A DNA stretch of 64,000 nucleotides from Typhlomys cinereus (lineage: Eukaryota > Chordata > Mammalia > Rodentia > Platacanthomyidae), in assembly GCA_023101885.1 (NCBI GenBank), contig JALPQD010000818.1, forward strand, positions 330,001-394,000, written 5' to 3'. Within the stretch, counting starts at the first letter, position 1; each line of letters begins with the position of its first letter. A program made the translations under genes and the position numbers. Shown here piece after piece: positions 1-11,357 of the stretch. The notes beneath the pieces were generated by a model, which saw only the letters and a list, made by a program, of their open reading frames with translations, was not told where the DNA came from and did no database searches.

Positions 1-1033
1 GATTTCCAGCAGCTCCTGGCTACGCTGTTCATGGTGGAAGAACGTGACAGATCACCTGTGACCACATTCCAGATAGCTTGGGCTTTTATACTCCTCAAAT
101 TAGGTGCAGAGGTTGAGATCCAGGGCACCACAGGTCCTTGGGGAAGGCTTCAGCCCGGAGTCCTGGAACTCCCAGGTGGCGCCTCTCCCAAGAGGGAGTC
201 CTTCCCCTCACCGGCCTTCAACCCCGACTGACGAACCTCCCAATAGTTGCCTGACCTACTAGTCGGTGCTACCAACCTCACTGGCTCCACAGATGAAGCG
301 TGTCAGGTGATCATTCACTTTCTGAGACAGTCCACATAGCAGTCACAGGTGAATGGACAGAGAATTGCCTTTCATCTACCACATGGTTAGTTTTAGCTCA
401 AATGTCTCCTCCAGAAAATTTCCAAAGACCCTTCTGGTTGCAGTTTTTCTAAGTGTAATTCCCTCCTGTCTGTGCTCCCCCATGTTTATTTATACTTACT
501 GTTAAGAATCTTCTGCCACATAAACCAGTGGGTCACAGTCCTTTAGAAAACTGATAGGAAATCTGTCATTTGTTGGCCTACTTCTATTATAACTCAATTA
601 ACTTTCTAAAAATAATTTTAGGGAGATAACTGGAATCCCAGTCTCAAGTTTTGCAAAGTGACAGATAACAAAGATGTATGGTATTGATTTATCTGGTGCC
701 TGTAAATGGTTTTGAATCCTCAATGCCAAAGAAATGATATAGTAAATTTCTATCTTGATTTTTTTTTGAAATTTCTCTGCCTTAGAGGGATGGTCTTCTC
801 TTTTATGCCCACATATTTTGACTTACCTATCATCATATTTGAGTTCAAGTGTTGGCCCACTTCAAAGTGATTATAGATCTGTTTACACATTCATGTGAGG
901 ACAACAAGCTGAAAAAGATGGCCATACATCCTTTCATTGTCTGGATCCACATTCTTGTGATGTGACTTTGTTGGTTTTCCCAATCCACGACTGCAGACTT
1001 CACCTATCTCTTGGACCTTCATAGTTGTAAAAT
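1..1033. other. Unrecognised non-coding stretch
   Basis: I see no recognisable gene or repeat here. The first 240 bases are GC-richer and carry a 66-codon open frame (31-231, +) that resembles no protein I know. The remainder is AT-rich single-copy-looking sequence. Confidence 0.4.
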
Positions 1034-1038
1034 GTGAT

Positions 1039-1469
1039 TGTTGTAGTTCGCCTACATGGTTGCTGATAAATGACCATCAAACAGCATAAGGGAACAGGGG
1101 GTTTATTCTCTCTTAGGATTCCTCGTTACATTTCTCACTCCAGCTTGATAGGAGAGATGTACCAACATCAGGGCCGAGGGAACTGGCTGCACCATCTCCA
1201 CATAATGACTGAGAGAGAGACGATCCTTACTTGTCAGACCAGGATGTCTGGCCAAGTGCACAGAGGGATGTCAACTTCCTCAACTGGCTCTCAGTACTTT
1301 ATTCATCTATTCAGGGCCTAGTCCCACCCACCATGGCTGGGCTTTTCCTATCAGCTAGACAATCTCCTGCAGGTTTGCTCTGGGCTTAACTCAGCTACTA
1401 ATTCTCCACAAATGTGCCCAGAGCTCAACCCTTTAACTGTCAAATTGATATCTGTGTCTAACTATGACA
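1039..1469 (-). mobile_element. MaLR/MT-like solo LTR (copy E)
   Basis: A 431-bp element in antisense orientation. On the - strand it starts TGTCATAGTTAG and ends in CA, and it aligns along its length with the copies at 2758, 14881, 27260, 30229, 45388 and 62337. The flanking 5-mers are gtgat on the left and atgat on the right, a 4/5 match to a 5-bp target duplication, which is the ERVL/MaLR size. Family assignment is inference from TG...CA ends, length, an AATAAA signal and 5-bp duplications. Confidence 0.75.
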
Positions 1470-1474
1470 ATGAT

Positions 1475-2752
1475 GATAGCTGAGATTTGAAAGATTTGTG
1501 CATGGGGCTTGTTCCTTTTGGACCAAGTAGTTAGCCTGCAGGAGAATTGAAATGTCTTCTTAAGAATGGGGTGTGCTGGTGCTGGTAAAGACACCTCTGG
1601 GAGCCCCAGGCAAACTCATCTGACCCTAACAGAAGACCCGCCCTGTTGAACACAATCTTCTCTGTTGACCTACATAATGAGCTATGCCAATGACTTGATT
1701 TTTAAACCTCCATATTTGGGGGTGGTTTGTAATGAACAAAGACTAACAGGCATAGTGATTAAAAAGAGAAAGGGAAACTTTAAGAAACAAATCATTGACT
1801 TCAGGGGGAAAAAATGACCAGAAAGGTTGATACTTTGGGCTTATCAGAAAAGCCAGCATTGTTCATCTTACCTGTGCTCTTCCTGAGAACTAAACACCCT
1901 GAGCAATGTCTGCAGGCGCCTGTCACTGCCATGGAAATGCTTTGGAATTAAAGATATTCCCAGGAAATCTTAGTAGCAAAAAAGATGTAAAACACGGTTC
2001 CGTTAAAGTCATTTGCAGATACACTTTGCAGAGACATTTGATAAAAAGAAAAAAGAGGAAGAAAGCTTGTTGCTGGTCCAAGCTGCTTTAGGCTCCCCCC
2101 CTCCAAAAAAAAAGTAGCAATAAAGCAAAGAAGGCAGCATTGATACTACTGCACACATGGCTTGATACATGGGTGCTCTCCAGAGACATTGGGTGGGAAA
2201 CAAACTGAACCCGGCAGTTGGTATTACATTTGAATGAGCACATAGGTGAGACAAACCGTTCCCTAGTGTTTACAGATGGTGTGTACAGTGCTTTGCGAAT
2301 GCTCGATGAGGTGGTCAAAAAGATCAATTTTATACGGGAACAGTGCATTAATAACCACCTCAGAGCTGAGCGGTAGACGCCCTGAATAAGCATCTGCTGG
2401 CAAAGCTGTAGCATAACAGCAAGAAACTCTGGAGTTCACAATGCTGCAGGGCAAGGTGTACTTAAATAGGGTGGCAGACGCCATCTGTGCTGGGGACAGG
2501 CCCCAAGTGGGGAGCGCATTTTCTGTAGAGTATTTTTAAATTAATTTTTAATGGCAAAATAATAAGCAGTAGGGTTCTTTAGGGCATTTCACACATATTT
2601 AGCTTGGATGGATCATCTCTCTCTTTCCCCCATCTTCCTTTTCTCTCCCCATGTGCCTTTCTGTTCCCATGATTTTCCAGTGTACATTCATACCACCCTT
2701 GTCTTAATACTCTCTTTCCTTCTTCCCGTGAAGTCATTTTTGCTATCTCATA
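1475..2752. other. Unrecognised stretch
   Basis: No repeat family or gene was recognised. A short oligo-A (2105-2113) and a 108-codon antisense open frame (2088-2414) look like chance: no family resemblance and no supporting structure. Confidence 0.35.
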
Positions 2753-2757
2753 GGCCC

Positions 2758-3148
2758 TGTCATGGTTAGGCACAGGTGTCAACTTGACTGTTGAGGGTTT
2801 GAGCTCTGGGCACAGTTGTAGAGAATTAGTTGAGTTAAGCCTAGAGCAAACCTGAGCCTATATGGTGGGTGGGATGAGGCCCTAGATAAATCATGGAGAG
2901 CTGGTTGAGAAAGTCGGCATCCTTCTGTACACTTGGCCAGACATGCTGGTCTGGTAAGTAAGGATTGTCCATTTCTCAGCTGTTATATGGTGATGGTGTG
3001 GCCAGTTCCCTTGGTCCTGGCGTTGGTGTGTGCTCTCCCGTCAAGCTGGACTGAGAACTGTAACCAGGAATCGTAAGAGAGAATAAATCCTTGTTCCCTT
3101 AAGCCATTGATGGTCATCTATCAGCAGCCATGCAGGCTGACTGCAACA
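2758..3148 (+). mobile_element. MaLR/MT-like solo LTR (copy A)
   Basis: A 391-bp element starting TGTCATGGTTAG and ending CTGCAACA. It is flanked by a perfect 5-bp target duplication, ggccc at 2753-2757 and 3149-3153. An AATAAA signal lies at 3082-3087. This copy fixes the ends of the family: TG...CA with 5-bp duplication, as expected for ERVL/MaLR and not for an 8-bp hAT DNA transposon. Confidence 0.85.
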
Positions 3149-3230
3149 GGCCCCTTTCTACCTTCCTGACTTCTCCCTATTCTTCCACTTCTGAAAAAAA
3201 AAAATCCACATATAAAAGTGAGAAGCTATG

Positions 3231-3320
3231 GGGCTGAAGTGATAACTAAAGGGTTAAACCTTCACAAACAAAAGGACTTGAGTTTAGAATCCCAAATCCC
3301 AAGTAAAAATGCTGGGAGGG
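3231..3320 (+). mobile_element. B2-like SINE head (partial)
   Basis: A tRNA-derived SINE head (GGGCTG...), with a decayed B-box-like segment near 3275, cut off after about 90 bp and directly abutting a fuller copy at 3321. It is an older, diverged copy in the same orientation. Confidence 0.6.
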
Positions 3321-3600
3321 AGCTGGAGAGATGGCTCAGGGGTTTAGACTCTGCTCACAAGCAGAAGGTCCTGAGTTTGAATCCCAGGTTCCATGTAAAG
3401 ACACCATGCAGAAATGTCTGCAGCCTGCACTTCTGGCCATAGTGGGTGGAGTCTGGGGGAAAAATGCCAGGGGGGAAATGGTGGCACCCTTCACTTCTGG
3501 CTTTGGAAGGCAGAACATGGGAAACCCCAGAGCAAAGCACTAAGGAGGTAGAACAATCCAGATGATGCCCTATGGCGCACATTCAAGTGCTCTCTCCTGC
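3321..3600 (+). mobile_element. B2-like SINE
   Basis: It begins AGCTGGAGAGATGGCTCAG, a tRNA-derived A-box region, with the B-box-like run GTTTGAATCCCAGG near 3376. The body has a partial internal repeat of the segment around GCACTTCTGGC (3426 and 3492), and the 3' part resembles the other copies (39855, 63286). The usual CA tail is replaced by cacacagacc. SINEs of this type are Pol III-transcribed and moved by L1. Confidence 0.8.
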
Positions 3601-3605
3601 ACCCC

Positions 3606-4137
3606 ACACAGACCCAATAGCTCCTTCTTTCCCTTCCATCCCAACGCAGCCACCACACCATTGCTGTGCAGGTAGATGTTGCCTTAGCTGGGAGGAGAAG
3701 CTTCCAGAACGGGTGGCCTCACGGCCTCGCTAGTTTCTGTCATGAGAAAAATAGCAACAAAGGTGGGAACCTTGGATAAGGCGAATGAGTCAATTTGCTA
3801 ATGGTGAGAATCGAGGATAACTCACAAAGTGATATTGCGCAAAAAAAATCCTGAAGGATGTTGCTATTAATAGGCGTGTAGGTAGGTGGGCCTAGATTTC
3901 AGAACTATTCTGACATTGAGACAGGAAGGGAAGGTATTTCCTGGTCCAGCATCAAACTCCTTTTCATTTAGTTTCATTCTCTGGAAAAACATAACATTTT
4001 GAATATACTGCAAAAATGATATTTCAGCAGAAAGTTATTTAAAATAAAAATGTATACATAAAAAAATTAAAATGTTGTGAAATAAACCACAAAACTCACA
4101 TGAATTTCAAAAATAAGATGTGGAGCAAACTCCATGT
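3606..4137. other. Unrecognised, AT-rich toward the end
   Basis: I see no recognisable feature. The last 150 bases are very AT-rich. Confidence 0.35.
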
Positions 4138-4440
4138 TTTCTGTTTGTGCATGCATGCCTGTCCAACTGCATGCGTGTGCATGTGGAGGCCAGGGAACAC
4201 TTTGGTGTCATGCCCCAGGTGCCATGCACATGGTTTTTTGAGACAGGACCTTTCATCCGTGACCTTGAACTTACTGACAGGATGGCCGGGCAGCAAGTCC
4301 CAGGGAGGTGCCTGTCTCCCGGTGTTGGGATTTCACGCACACACCACCACCCCAGTGGCTTCGACGTGAGTTCTTGGGGATTGAACTCGAGCTCAATGTT
4401 GGCTCTCAAGCACTTCCCTGGATGAGTTATCTCGCCAGCA
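4138..4440 (-). mobile_element. B4-like SINE (ID+B1 fusion), antisense
   Basis: Read on the - strand, this has a tRNA-like head ending near 4440, a B1-like body with the complement of GAGACAGG at 4238-4245, and a degenerate CA-rich tail (4138-4190). It is old and diverged. Confidence 0.7.
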
Positions 4441-4444
4441 CACT

Positions 4445-4565
4445 ACACTTGGCTTTTCTTTTTGACACAGGATCTCAGCACATGGCTGAGGCTAGCCTCA
4501 AAAATCTTAATTTTCCTGGCTCGTTTTCCAGATGCTGGGATGACAGGTGTGTGTCACCAGGAGCA
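4445..4565 (-). mobile_element. B1-like SINE fragment, antisense
   Basis: Antisense B1 features are visible: TTTTTGACACAGGATCTC (the complement of the A-tail end) followed by GATGCTGGGATGACAGGTGTG, the B1 Pol III box region. It has lost its 5' end. Confidence 0.65.
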
Positions 4566-4821
4566 CTGATAACTTCCCATGATGCAGAGGCTCAGGTTGA
4601 GCTTCACTTCCATATTTGTGAATAATCCATGTTTTTAGTTTTTTTAATTATTATTTTATTTTTCTAGTTTTACAAGCATATTACTTATCCATGCTTCCTT
4701 CTTTTCCCCTCTCTCCCATCCTTTCAGCAATCCATCCCCTTTCCTGCCTGTCTACTTCTATGGATCCCAGGATTCCCTCTGGCTTGTCTAGTCTTGTCAG
4801 GGTTTAGGCCTCTGGCAGACC

Positions 4822-4828
<7 letters not shown>

Positions 4829-4866
<38 letters not shown>
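4829..4866. repeat. (TC)n microsatellite
   Basis: An uninterrupted TC dinucleotide run of about 19 units in otherwise unrecognised sequence (4566-5610). The rest of that interval includes an AT-rich, CA/TG-containing stretch at 5100-5230. Confidence 0.95.
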
Positions 4867-4869
<3 letters not shown>

Positions 4870-5610
4870 GAAACTAGAACATAGAATTATCATTTGCTGG
4901 TAAGAATCTCTTTTATATGCATTCCCTCAACGTTATGATCCAAAGTATTTGTCACTGTATAGTTAGTACCTAGCTCAAAGCCTGGGTGCCACTAAATAGA
5001 AGGGCCCCCAGTGTTACACTTAGCCCAAGCTCCAAAGACAGCAAGGTCAGTTATGATTGGTGCATATGACTGCTCCTTACCTTAGTGCATTCTCTCTTAC
5101 AGATTCTGCATCTATGATGTGAATGTATGTGAGTATGTATTATATGTTACTTATATGATTTGTACATGTGTATGTTCCATATCACTACAGATATACACAC
5201 ACATGCACACAAATATAGATGCATATGAAATTAAATTATAATTATAAAGCATAAAGATTTAATCAGATGTGAGATATTCACATGTTGTTTGGATTTTCTT
5301 TAACAGTTCTTTTATGAGAGAGCATGCATTATCAGCTCGTATAAGATGATAAGGGTGCTTTCTATAGGTTGTTGTTTTTTTCGACACATGCCCCAAATCT
5401 TCTAGCAATACCTCTTTTGACTACAATCTCCAGACTCGCTAGCAGCTAAGGTTCTCAATGGTTCATAAAGGTCCAGTCACTAGTTCCCTCGTCGCAAATG
5501 CCCAAGTGAGACCTGGCACGGAGGAAAGTATACCGGACATGACCTCCACTGCGTGGGTGCAGGTTGTGCTGGAGAGAGTGCAGTTTTTCAATCTGCAGTG
5601 GCAATAGCAG

Positions 5611-6002
5611 TGGTAATAGTTACAGTGTCACCTTGACAATTGAGAAGAAAGCCTTTAGGCACACTCGTGAAGAATAACTTAGTTAAGGCAAGCATCTGAA
5701 CAAGTTTGTAGATTATCTAATCGATAGAAGCAGGCTCAGCCCCTGGTAAGTGGGATCGTTCCCTGGGAAGGTGGACAAGATGGAGAGAGAGAGAGAGAGA
5801 GCTGTTTGTCAGACTGGTAAGCTGGAAAGTGTGTCCCTCTCAGCTTTTCCTGTGAGCATGGTGTAGGTGCAGCCAGTTTCCTGAGCCCTTGGTATCACTC
5901 TCTTGCCATGATGATGAAATGCAACGGAATCAGAAGCTTGAATGAAAATCCCTTCGTTTCCCTAAATTGTTTGGGTCATGTCTTCGTGACAGCATTGAAA
6001 CA
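5611..6002 (+). mobile_element. Old MaLR/MT-like LTR
   Basis: A diverged copy related to the other LTRs in the window. It carries GTGTCACCTTGACAATTGAG, GCTCAGCCCCTGG and CAGACTGGTAAGCTGG in the same order as in copy A. A (GA)n run at 5785-5801 has grown inside it. Ends are approximate and no target duplication was found. Confidence 0.55.
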
Positions 6003-6254
6003 GGAGACAAAGACAAGCTACTTTCCTATTTGTAACACAAGCAGAGTAACTTGAGAGACCATGATACTGTTGCTAGAAGCTCAGCCCACAACCCAACACA
6101 ATCCAATTACCTTTTAGATAATTCTATAAACCTCCTCTTAATGTGTGTGTATATGAACATGTGTAGGTTACACGCGTGTATCTGCAGGTGTGCCGACTGT
6201 GCATGTTCATATTGTAGCCAGACATCAGGTGTTTTCCATTTTATTTAATTTTTG

Positions 6255-6264
6255 CGTGTGCATG

Positions 6265-6317
<53 letters not shown>

Positions 6318-6322
6318 ATGCA

Positions 6323-6369
<47 letters not shown>

Positions 6370-6372
6370 ATG

Positions 6373-6408
<36 letters not shown>

Positions 6409-6652
6409 AGTGGGTACTTGAGTGTGTGTGCCTGTGGAGGCCCCAGGGTGACTTTGGGAATCATCTTGAATTGTTCTACCTCCTTATTGTTTTGCTCTGG
6501 ATTATCTCAGATGCCACCTTCCAGGTCAGACATGCAGGCCACTGCCATTTCTGCCTCCCTGGAGTCTTTATGTGGGATCTGGGAATCTGTACTTAGGTCC
6601 TTCTGCTTGCAGGACAGAAGCCTAATTCCTGAGCCATCTGTCCAGCCCACTC
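6255..6652 (-). mobile_element. B2-like SINE with expanded GT/CA tail, antisense
   Basis: The unique body at 6406-6652 is the reverse complement of the B2-like SINE seen at 39855 and 63286, ending in CCATCTGTCCAGCCC (the head). The GT run at 6255-6405, interrupted by two GCATGCATG/GCATGCGTG islets, lies exactly where the SINE's CA tail belongs. The microsatellite is therefore best explained as an expanded SINE tail. Confidence 0.85.
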
Positions 6653-6654
6653 TA

Positions 6655-6861
6655 TCTTATTTTAGAGACAAGGTCTCTCACTGAACCCACCGCTTTCCAT
6701 TTCAACTAGACCTGATGGCCAGTGATGTCCCAGGATCTTTCTTTCTCTGCCCCCCCTCTGCAAAGGTACTCAGCTTTTTACATAGATGCTGGAGATCCCA
6801 ACTCAGATTCTCATGGCTGCAAAGCAAACATACTCCCTGCTGAGCCATCTCTCTAGCCCAA
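6655..6861 (-). mobile_element. B4-like SINE, antisense
   Basis: The + strand reads TTTTAGAGACAAGGTCTCTCACTGAACCC... and ends GAGCCATCTCTCTAGCCC, the reverse complement of a B4 element (tRNA head followed by B1-like body). It directly abuts the preceding antisense SINE. Confidence 0.8.
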
Positions 6862-6892
6862 CCTCCTGTTAAGGTGTAGTACACACCATATG

Positions 6893-7203
6893 GGCAAAGT
6901 GGTCCTTGTCAACTAAACTAACCACGGCCTCACAAGAGGAAGGACCTAAGTTCTGATTCTGGATCCCAGGCAGAAATGGCAGTGACTTGCACTTCTGGTC
7001 CTGGAAGGAAGAGTCTGGGAAACTCCAGAGCAAAAAGGACGTAGGGAAATTCAGGATAATTCATGAAGTCACCTTTGGGCCTTCACAGGCACACATAGTA
7101 TCCTCTAATACACACACACACACAAACACACCAACAATGTCTGCTTTCACATGTGTATACACACAAACACAAACACACACACACACATACACACACATGT
7201 ATG
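6893..7203 (+). mobile_element. B2-like SINE with CA-rich tail
   Basis: The head is decayed, but the body GCACTTCTGGTCCTGGAAGG and the segment CTTCACAGGCACACATAGT match the family. It is followed by two CA-rich blocks (7110-7135, 7155-7198) as its tail. Confidence 0.8.
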
Positions 7204-8030
7204 TTACCTGAGAGCAAACTGGCTTAATATCTAGAGCTTCAACCTCACATACCCTTCTCAACATGAAAGTAAATGCTAGATGCTTTATGAGCAGATAGTA
7301 CTCCAGCATCAGGGGCTAAAATTATGAGCAAAAAAATGCAAGTTTTTCTCAAGATCGATTTTTTAATTCATATCCAAAATATAGTTTCAGCTGGGCTGTT
7401 TGACCAAAGCAAATTAAAAGAGAATGAGGCTGTTAACCAACAGTAAGATGTGTTATCTAACTTCCTGACAGTGACAAATGAGCCAGGAAATTAAGAGCAA
7501 ATGTAAGAACACAGAGAGCTTAGTAGCCTGGTCTGTCAGTGAAGGACGGGAGGAACTCTAGACCTGCCCAGTCCAAAGGACATTTCAGTTTAGGATGTGT
7601 AATAACTATGGCAACAACACAAGGGGAGGGGCTTCCAATTGTGTGACCTTTCCTGAGAATGCAGGGCAGGCCAATGAGGCAGCTCATAGGTAAGGAACCT
7701 GAGCAAAAATCTGGTGACCTCAATTGGATCCTTGGAAACCCTCATGGTGGAAGGACAAAGTGACTTCTGAAAATTGTCCTCTGACCTCTGTCCATGCACC
7801 ATGCCCAAAGGGAATCCCTGAAGCATCTTCAGCCAGTTCCCTGGAAATCCATCAAGAGAAACAGCAGAGGAAACTGGGTGGACTCCAAACTTTGGGACGT
7901 TGTCTCCCAGAAAGCAACATGAAAGACTTTTCTAGACAACTGAATACCCTGGCATCATGGCACAAGGGGAATGTGAGGAGAGATAAAATTACAATACTGT
8001 AGTGGGGCACCTTTCTGCCCAGTGAGCACC
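7204..8030. other. Unrecognised stretch
   Basis: No repeat or gene was identified. Several 60-90 codon frames overlap on both strands at 7520-8052 without any recognisable protein family. Confidence 0.35.
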
Positions 8031-8036
8031 AAGGCA

Positions 8037-8152
8037 TCACTTCCTCCAACATGACATCATTGTTCCCTCCAACATGACATCATCACTCCCTCCAATGTGA
8101 CATCATTGTTCCCTCCAATGTGACATCATCGTTCCCTCAAACATGACATCAC
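8037..8152. repeat. 23-bp minisatellite with five TGACATCA octamers
   Basis: Five units of about 23 bp of the form TGACATCATTGTTCCCTCCAA. The octamer TGACATCA starts at 8052, 8075, 8098, 8121 and 8144, exactly 23 bp apart; a degenerate half-unit precedes at 8029-8051. TGACATCA differs from the CRE/ATF octamer TGACGTCA only by CpG to CpA. A regulatory role is inference only. Confidence 0.9.
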
Positions 8153-8950
8153 AGTGTGAAGCTGCCCTTCGTATGGATCAAGAGTGTAGGGAGGTGGCCC
8201 TCCGAAAGGTAACACTGAGTTTCTGTCCTTCTTAATGGAAAGACTGCAAACTCACACTTATGACACAAGTACTGGTGAAAGTGAATTCAGAATCTTTTAA
8301 AGCATTGATTGTGAATGAAGAACCATGAACTCCCATCAGCATCGCCAAATGATGTCAGCCTTTCCCTCTCATTGGCACATTGTGACCCCTACACTGCCCA
8401 GGTCTTCACGACAGTTCCCAAGCACCTTGTCCGCATCTGTCCTGTTGGACAGCTGTGTAGGAAAATATAAGAAGCACTAACAAGATGAGAAGGTGGAAAA
8501 ACACTTCTATTTTTAGATAACAATAGAAGTACATTTCCCCTCCCCTGAGGGCCACAAGGGGAACATGTTCTTTTGAGGTAGAGTCTCTCATCAAGTCCAT
8601 TCTTTGAGTTTGCTGAATTAATTGCTACTCTGCATCTATTTGCTCTCGTGTTAAGCCCTTGATTTTGGGAACTACTGGAAAGCCAAGAAGCCAGGGTAGA
8701 GGATTCAAAACCAGTAACTCCCTCTTCAACATTTGAGTACCAAGGAGCATGTCCAAAGTGGCAAAGTTTAGAACAAGCTACCAAGGAAGACTATGTGTCT
8801 AGTCAAATCACAGATGCTGGGTGCGGTTAGTTTTTTAAAAAATTCCTACTAGCTAATTTGTTTTAGAATCTTCTAGAAGTGAATTTTGTCAAGTGACTGA
8901 GAAAGAAGAGTCAAGAAAAAAAATCGGCACAGTCACTGCTACCAACTCTC
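8153..8950. other. Unrecognised stretch
   Basis: I saw no repeat or coding family. A 131-codon antisense frame (8389-8784) has no resemblance to a known protein. Confidence 0.35.
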
Positions 8951-8954
8951 AACA

Positions 8955-10817
8955 GTTGGGATCTTGTGAAATTAAAGAGCTTCTGTTCAGATAAAGAGAT
9001 TGTAACACGAGCTCAAAGGCAACCCACAGAATGGGAGAAAATCTTTGTTAACCACATATCTGATAGAGCTCTACTTTTCAGAGTGCACAAAGAACTTAGA
9101 AAACTAAACACCAAGGAAACCACTGGCCCAATTAAAAAATGGGCCCTGGAACTTAAAAGAAACTTTACCAGGGATGAAATTAAAATGTCCAACAATATCT
9201 TAAAAAATGCTCCACTTCTTTAGCCATCAGGGAAACGCAAATCAAAACTTCCCTGAGATATCATCTCACCCCAGTCAAGATGGCAAAAATCCACAATACA
9301 AACAACAACAAATGCTGGAGAGGATGTGGAGAGAGGGGAACTCTCCTACATTGCTGGTGGGAATGCAGGCTCATACAGCCACTCTGGCGAGCCGTCTGGA
9401 GATTCTTAAAGAAATTAAAGATTGAAATGCCATATGACCCTGCTATTCCACTTTTGGGAATAACTTCCCATGCAGCAGAGGTTCACCTCGATAGCACAAG
9501 TGCAACCATGTTCATAGCAGCACTGTTTACAATAGCAAAGTCATGGAATCAACCCAAATCAACCCAAATGTCCAACAGTTGACGAGTGGATAAGAAAAAT
9601 GTGGTACATCTATACAATGGAGTACTACTCAGCCATCAAAAATGATGAATTACTGGAATTTGCCGGGAAATGGATGTCATTAGAAACAATTATATTAAGT
9701 GAAGTATCCCAAACCCAGAAAATTAAAGCCCCATATGTACTCCCTAATAGGTGGCTCCTAGTATCAAACCCACCCAGCCCATCTTAAGACACTCAACGGT
9801 AAATCTATGTAATACCTACAGTAATTGCAAGGGTTATGAATGGGAGGGATGGGGTTGGAGGGCCACACCAGACACAAGGAGAGAAGTAACCATGTTACAG
9901 CAGAGAAAATAGGCCCCCATCAAGGACTGCAAGTAAGTAATGAGACATCTGGTTAAGTTCACAGAAGTTTGTTCCTGATCATTTTCAACTGAGGGGGTAT
10001 GATCTCACCAGAAGGGGAGGGCATATAGTCTGGCAGATAAAAAGTAACCATTTTGCAAATGGGTGATTGACCCCTCCCTCACTGAGGTTTTCTACTTTTA
10101 TTACATCTACCCTTGAATGTGCTCTTATAATAAGATTCCAGTTTAACAGCTTTTTGTATCTGGCCAGGGGGTGACATACAGTGCCCAGCAGGATGGAGTG
10201 AAGGGCATTGCAGGAGCAGCAAAACTGCAAAAGAAAATCAACAAACCACAATCCAGAACTTCAGAGACTCTATATCAACCACATAGAATTAGGCCAGACT
10301 AATCTCTCCCCATCCTGAAGCTCAGGGACATTTGCGGAAGAGGGGGCGGTAAGATTGTAAGAGCACAAGGATGGGAGGAGCAATGATTTGCAAGATACTC
10401 CACACAAGTTAGGGCTAAAGCAATCACAATTGGACTTTGCATGCCCTGCGCAATGTCCAACACACTATTTATTGACCTCACAAAGTCTAGCGTCTGCTAA
10501 AGGCACCAAGATCCTTGGAGGCAAGGGATTGACAGCCACAGTAGTGTTCCTATGCTTAAGTGGAACACGGGAAAGGGTTCAGGGAAATGCCACTGGGTCC
10601 TTGTACATCACCAGAGAGGAGGATCCAGAGGAAAGTCAGGCATGCACAATAAAGGACTCTCAGGGAATGGGGGTGGGAGGCACTGGGGGATGGGGAGGGA
10701 AGGATGAGGGGAGGGGGAGCAGGGGGTTCAGGGGGAGGAGGAGGGAGGGAGGGAACTGGTGTACCTATTAAGTTTGTATGAGCGGAAATAATAAAAAAGT
10801 CTAAAAAAAAAAGAAAA
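8955..10817 (+). mobile_element. L1 LINE, 5'-truncated, with ORF2 C-terminus and long 3' UTR
   Basis: The sequence begins inside ORF2 (WDLVKLKSFC...) and runs through the C-terminal domain, including the zinc-knuckle-like [42 protein letters not shown] and MWYIYTMEYYSAIK segments, to a stop at 9785-9787. ORF2 is broken: a frameshift near 9205-9225, and an 11-bp duplication of AACCCAAATC near 9550. The ~1-kb 3' UTR ends with a G-rich polypurine stretch (10668-10757) and an A-rich tail (10802-10823). ORF2 normally supplies endonuclease and reverse transcriptase; only its 3' end survives here. No clear target duplication was found. Confidence 0.93.
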
Positions 10818-10903
10818 AGAAATCTATCTGTGCAAAGAAGTTCTGAATAACAGAAGAATATAAGAAAATGCTTCTGATGATGACATTTCAAGTCTTTGGT
10901 CAT

Positions 10904-11357
10904 TGTGGAGAGCAGCTGCAATGCAGGAGGCAAAGCTCATGGCAAGATAGATTCTGTACCAGCAAAGCCGTGGCAGGGACGTATAGACTGGCAGAACCAG
11001 CCTGCCCCAAAGCTGTGGCAGGGAAGTGCGGCCTTGGCAAGACCAGCCTGCTTCTCAGCTGCAGTGAGACATGGCTTGGGCAGAGCCCCGTCTGCTTCCT
11101 TCTTCCAGATAAGATGGCTTATGTTAGTTCAATGTCCCTGCAGAGCACCTTGTATGCTGCATGGAAATCTACAGCCTCCCTGCTTTCCTGTGCCCCTTGG
11201 CACCTGCCCATGCTGTGTTTATAAATAGTGAACACTTGGGAAACAGCTGCTGCCAGTCCTCATCAGGGTCTATGCAGACCACCAGATCCCACCGTTTTCT
11301 GTACACTTCTGTCTTTTTCTTCATTCTTGTGTCACCCCAGCAGAGCAATTCCATCAG
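10904..11357 (+). mobile_element. Solo LTR, ERVK-like, with 6-bp target duplication
   Basis: A 454-bp block starting TGTGGAGAGCAGCTGC is flanked by ggtcat at 10898-10903 and 11358-11363, a perfect 6-bp direct repeat of the size typical for class II (ERVK) retroviruses. Inside are a TATA-like TTTATAAATAG (11219-11229) and a pyrimidine-rich TCTGTCTTTTTCTTCATTC after it, as in a U3-R-U5 layout. The right edge reads ...CCATCAG, so the expected CA end is off by one base. The class is inference; the flanking duplication is direct. Confidence 0.65.

Noticed and set aside
2758..3148. Non-autonomous hAT/Charlie DNA transposon
   Set aside because: The exact 5-bp target duplications and TG...CA ends in several copies, and the related two-LTR provirus at 50992, fit MaLR LTRs better.
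9280..9582. A host gene with a zinc-knuckle
   Set aside because: The CWRGCG...LLHCWWEC motif and its context are the standard L1 ORF2 C-terminus.
10556..10933. 125- and 127-codon overlapping frames on both strands
   Set aside because: They lie in the L1 3' UTR polypurine tract and recur in the other L1 copy as compositional frames.
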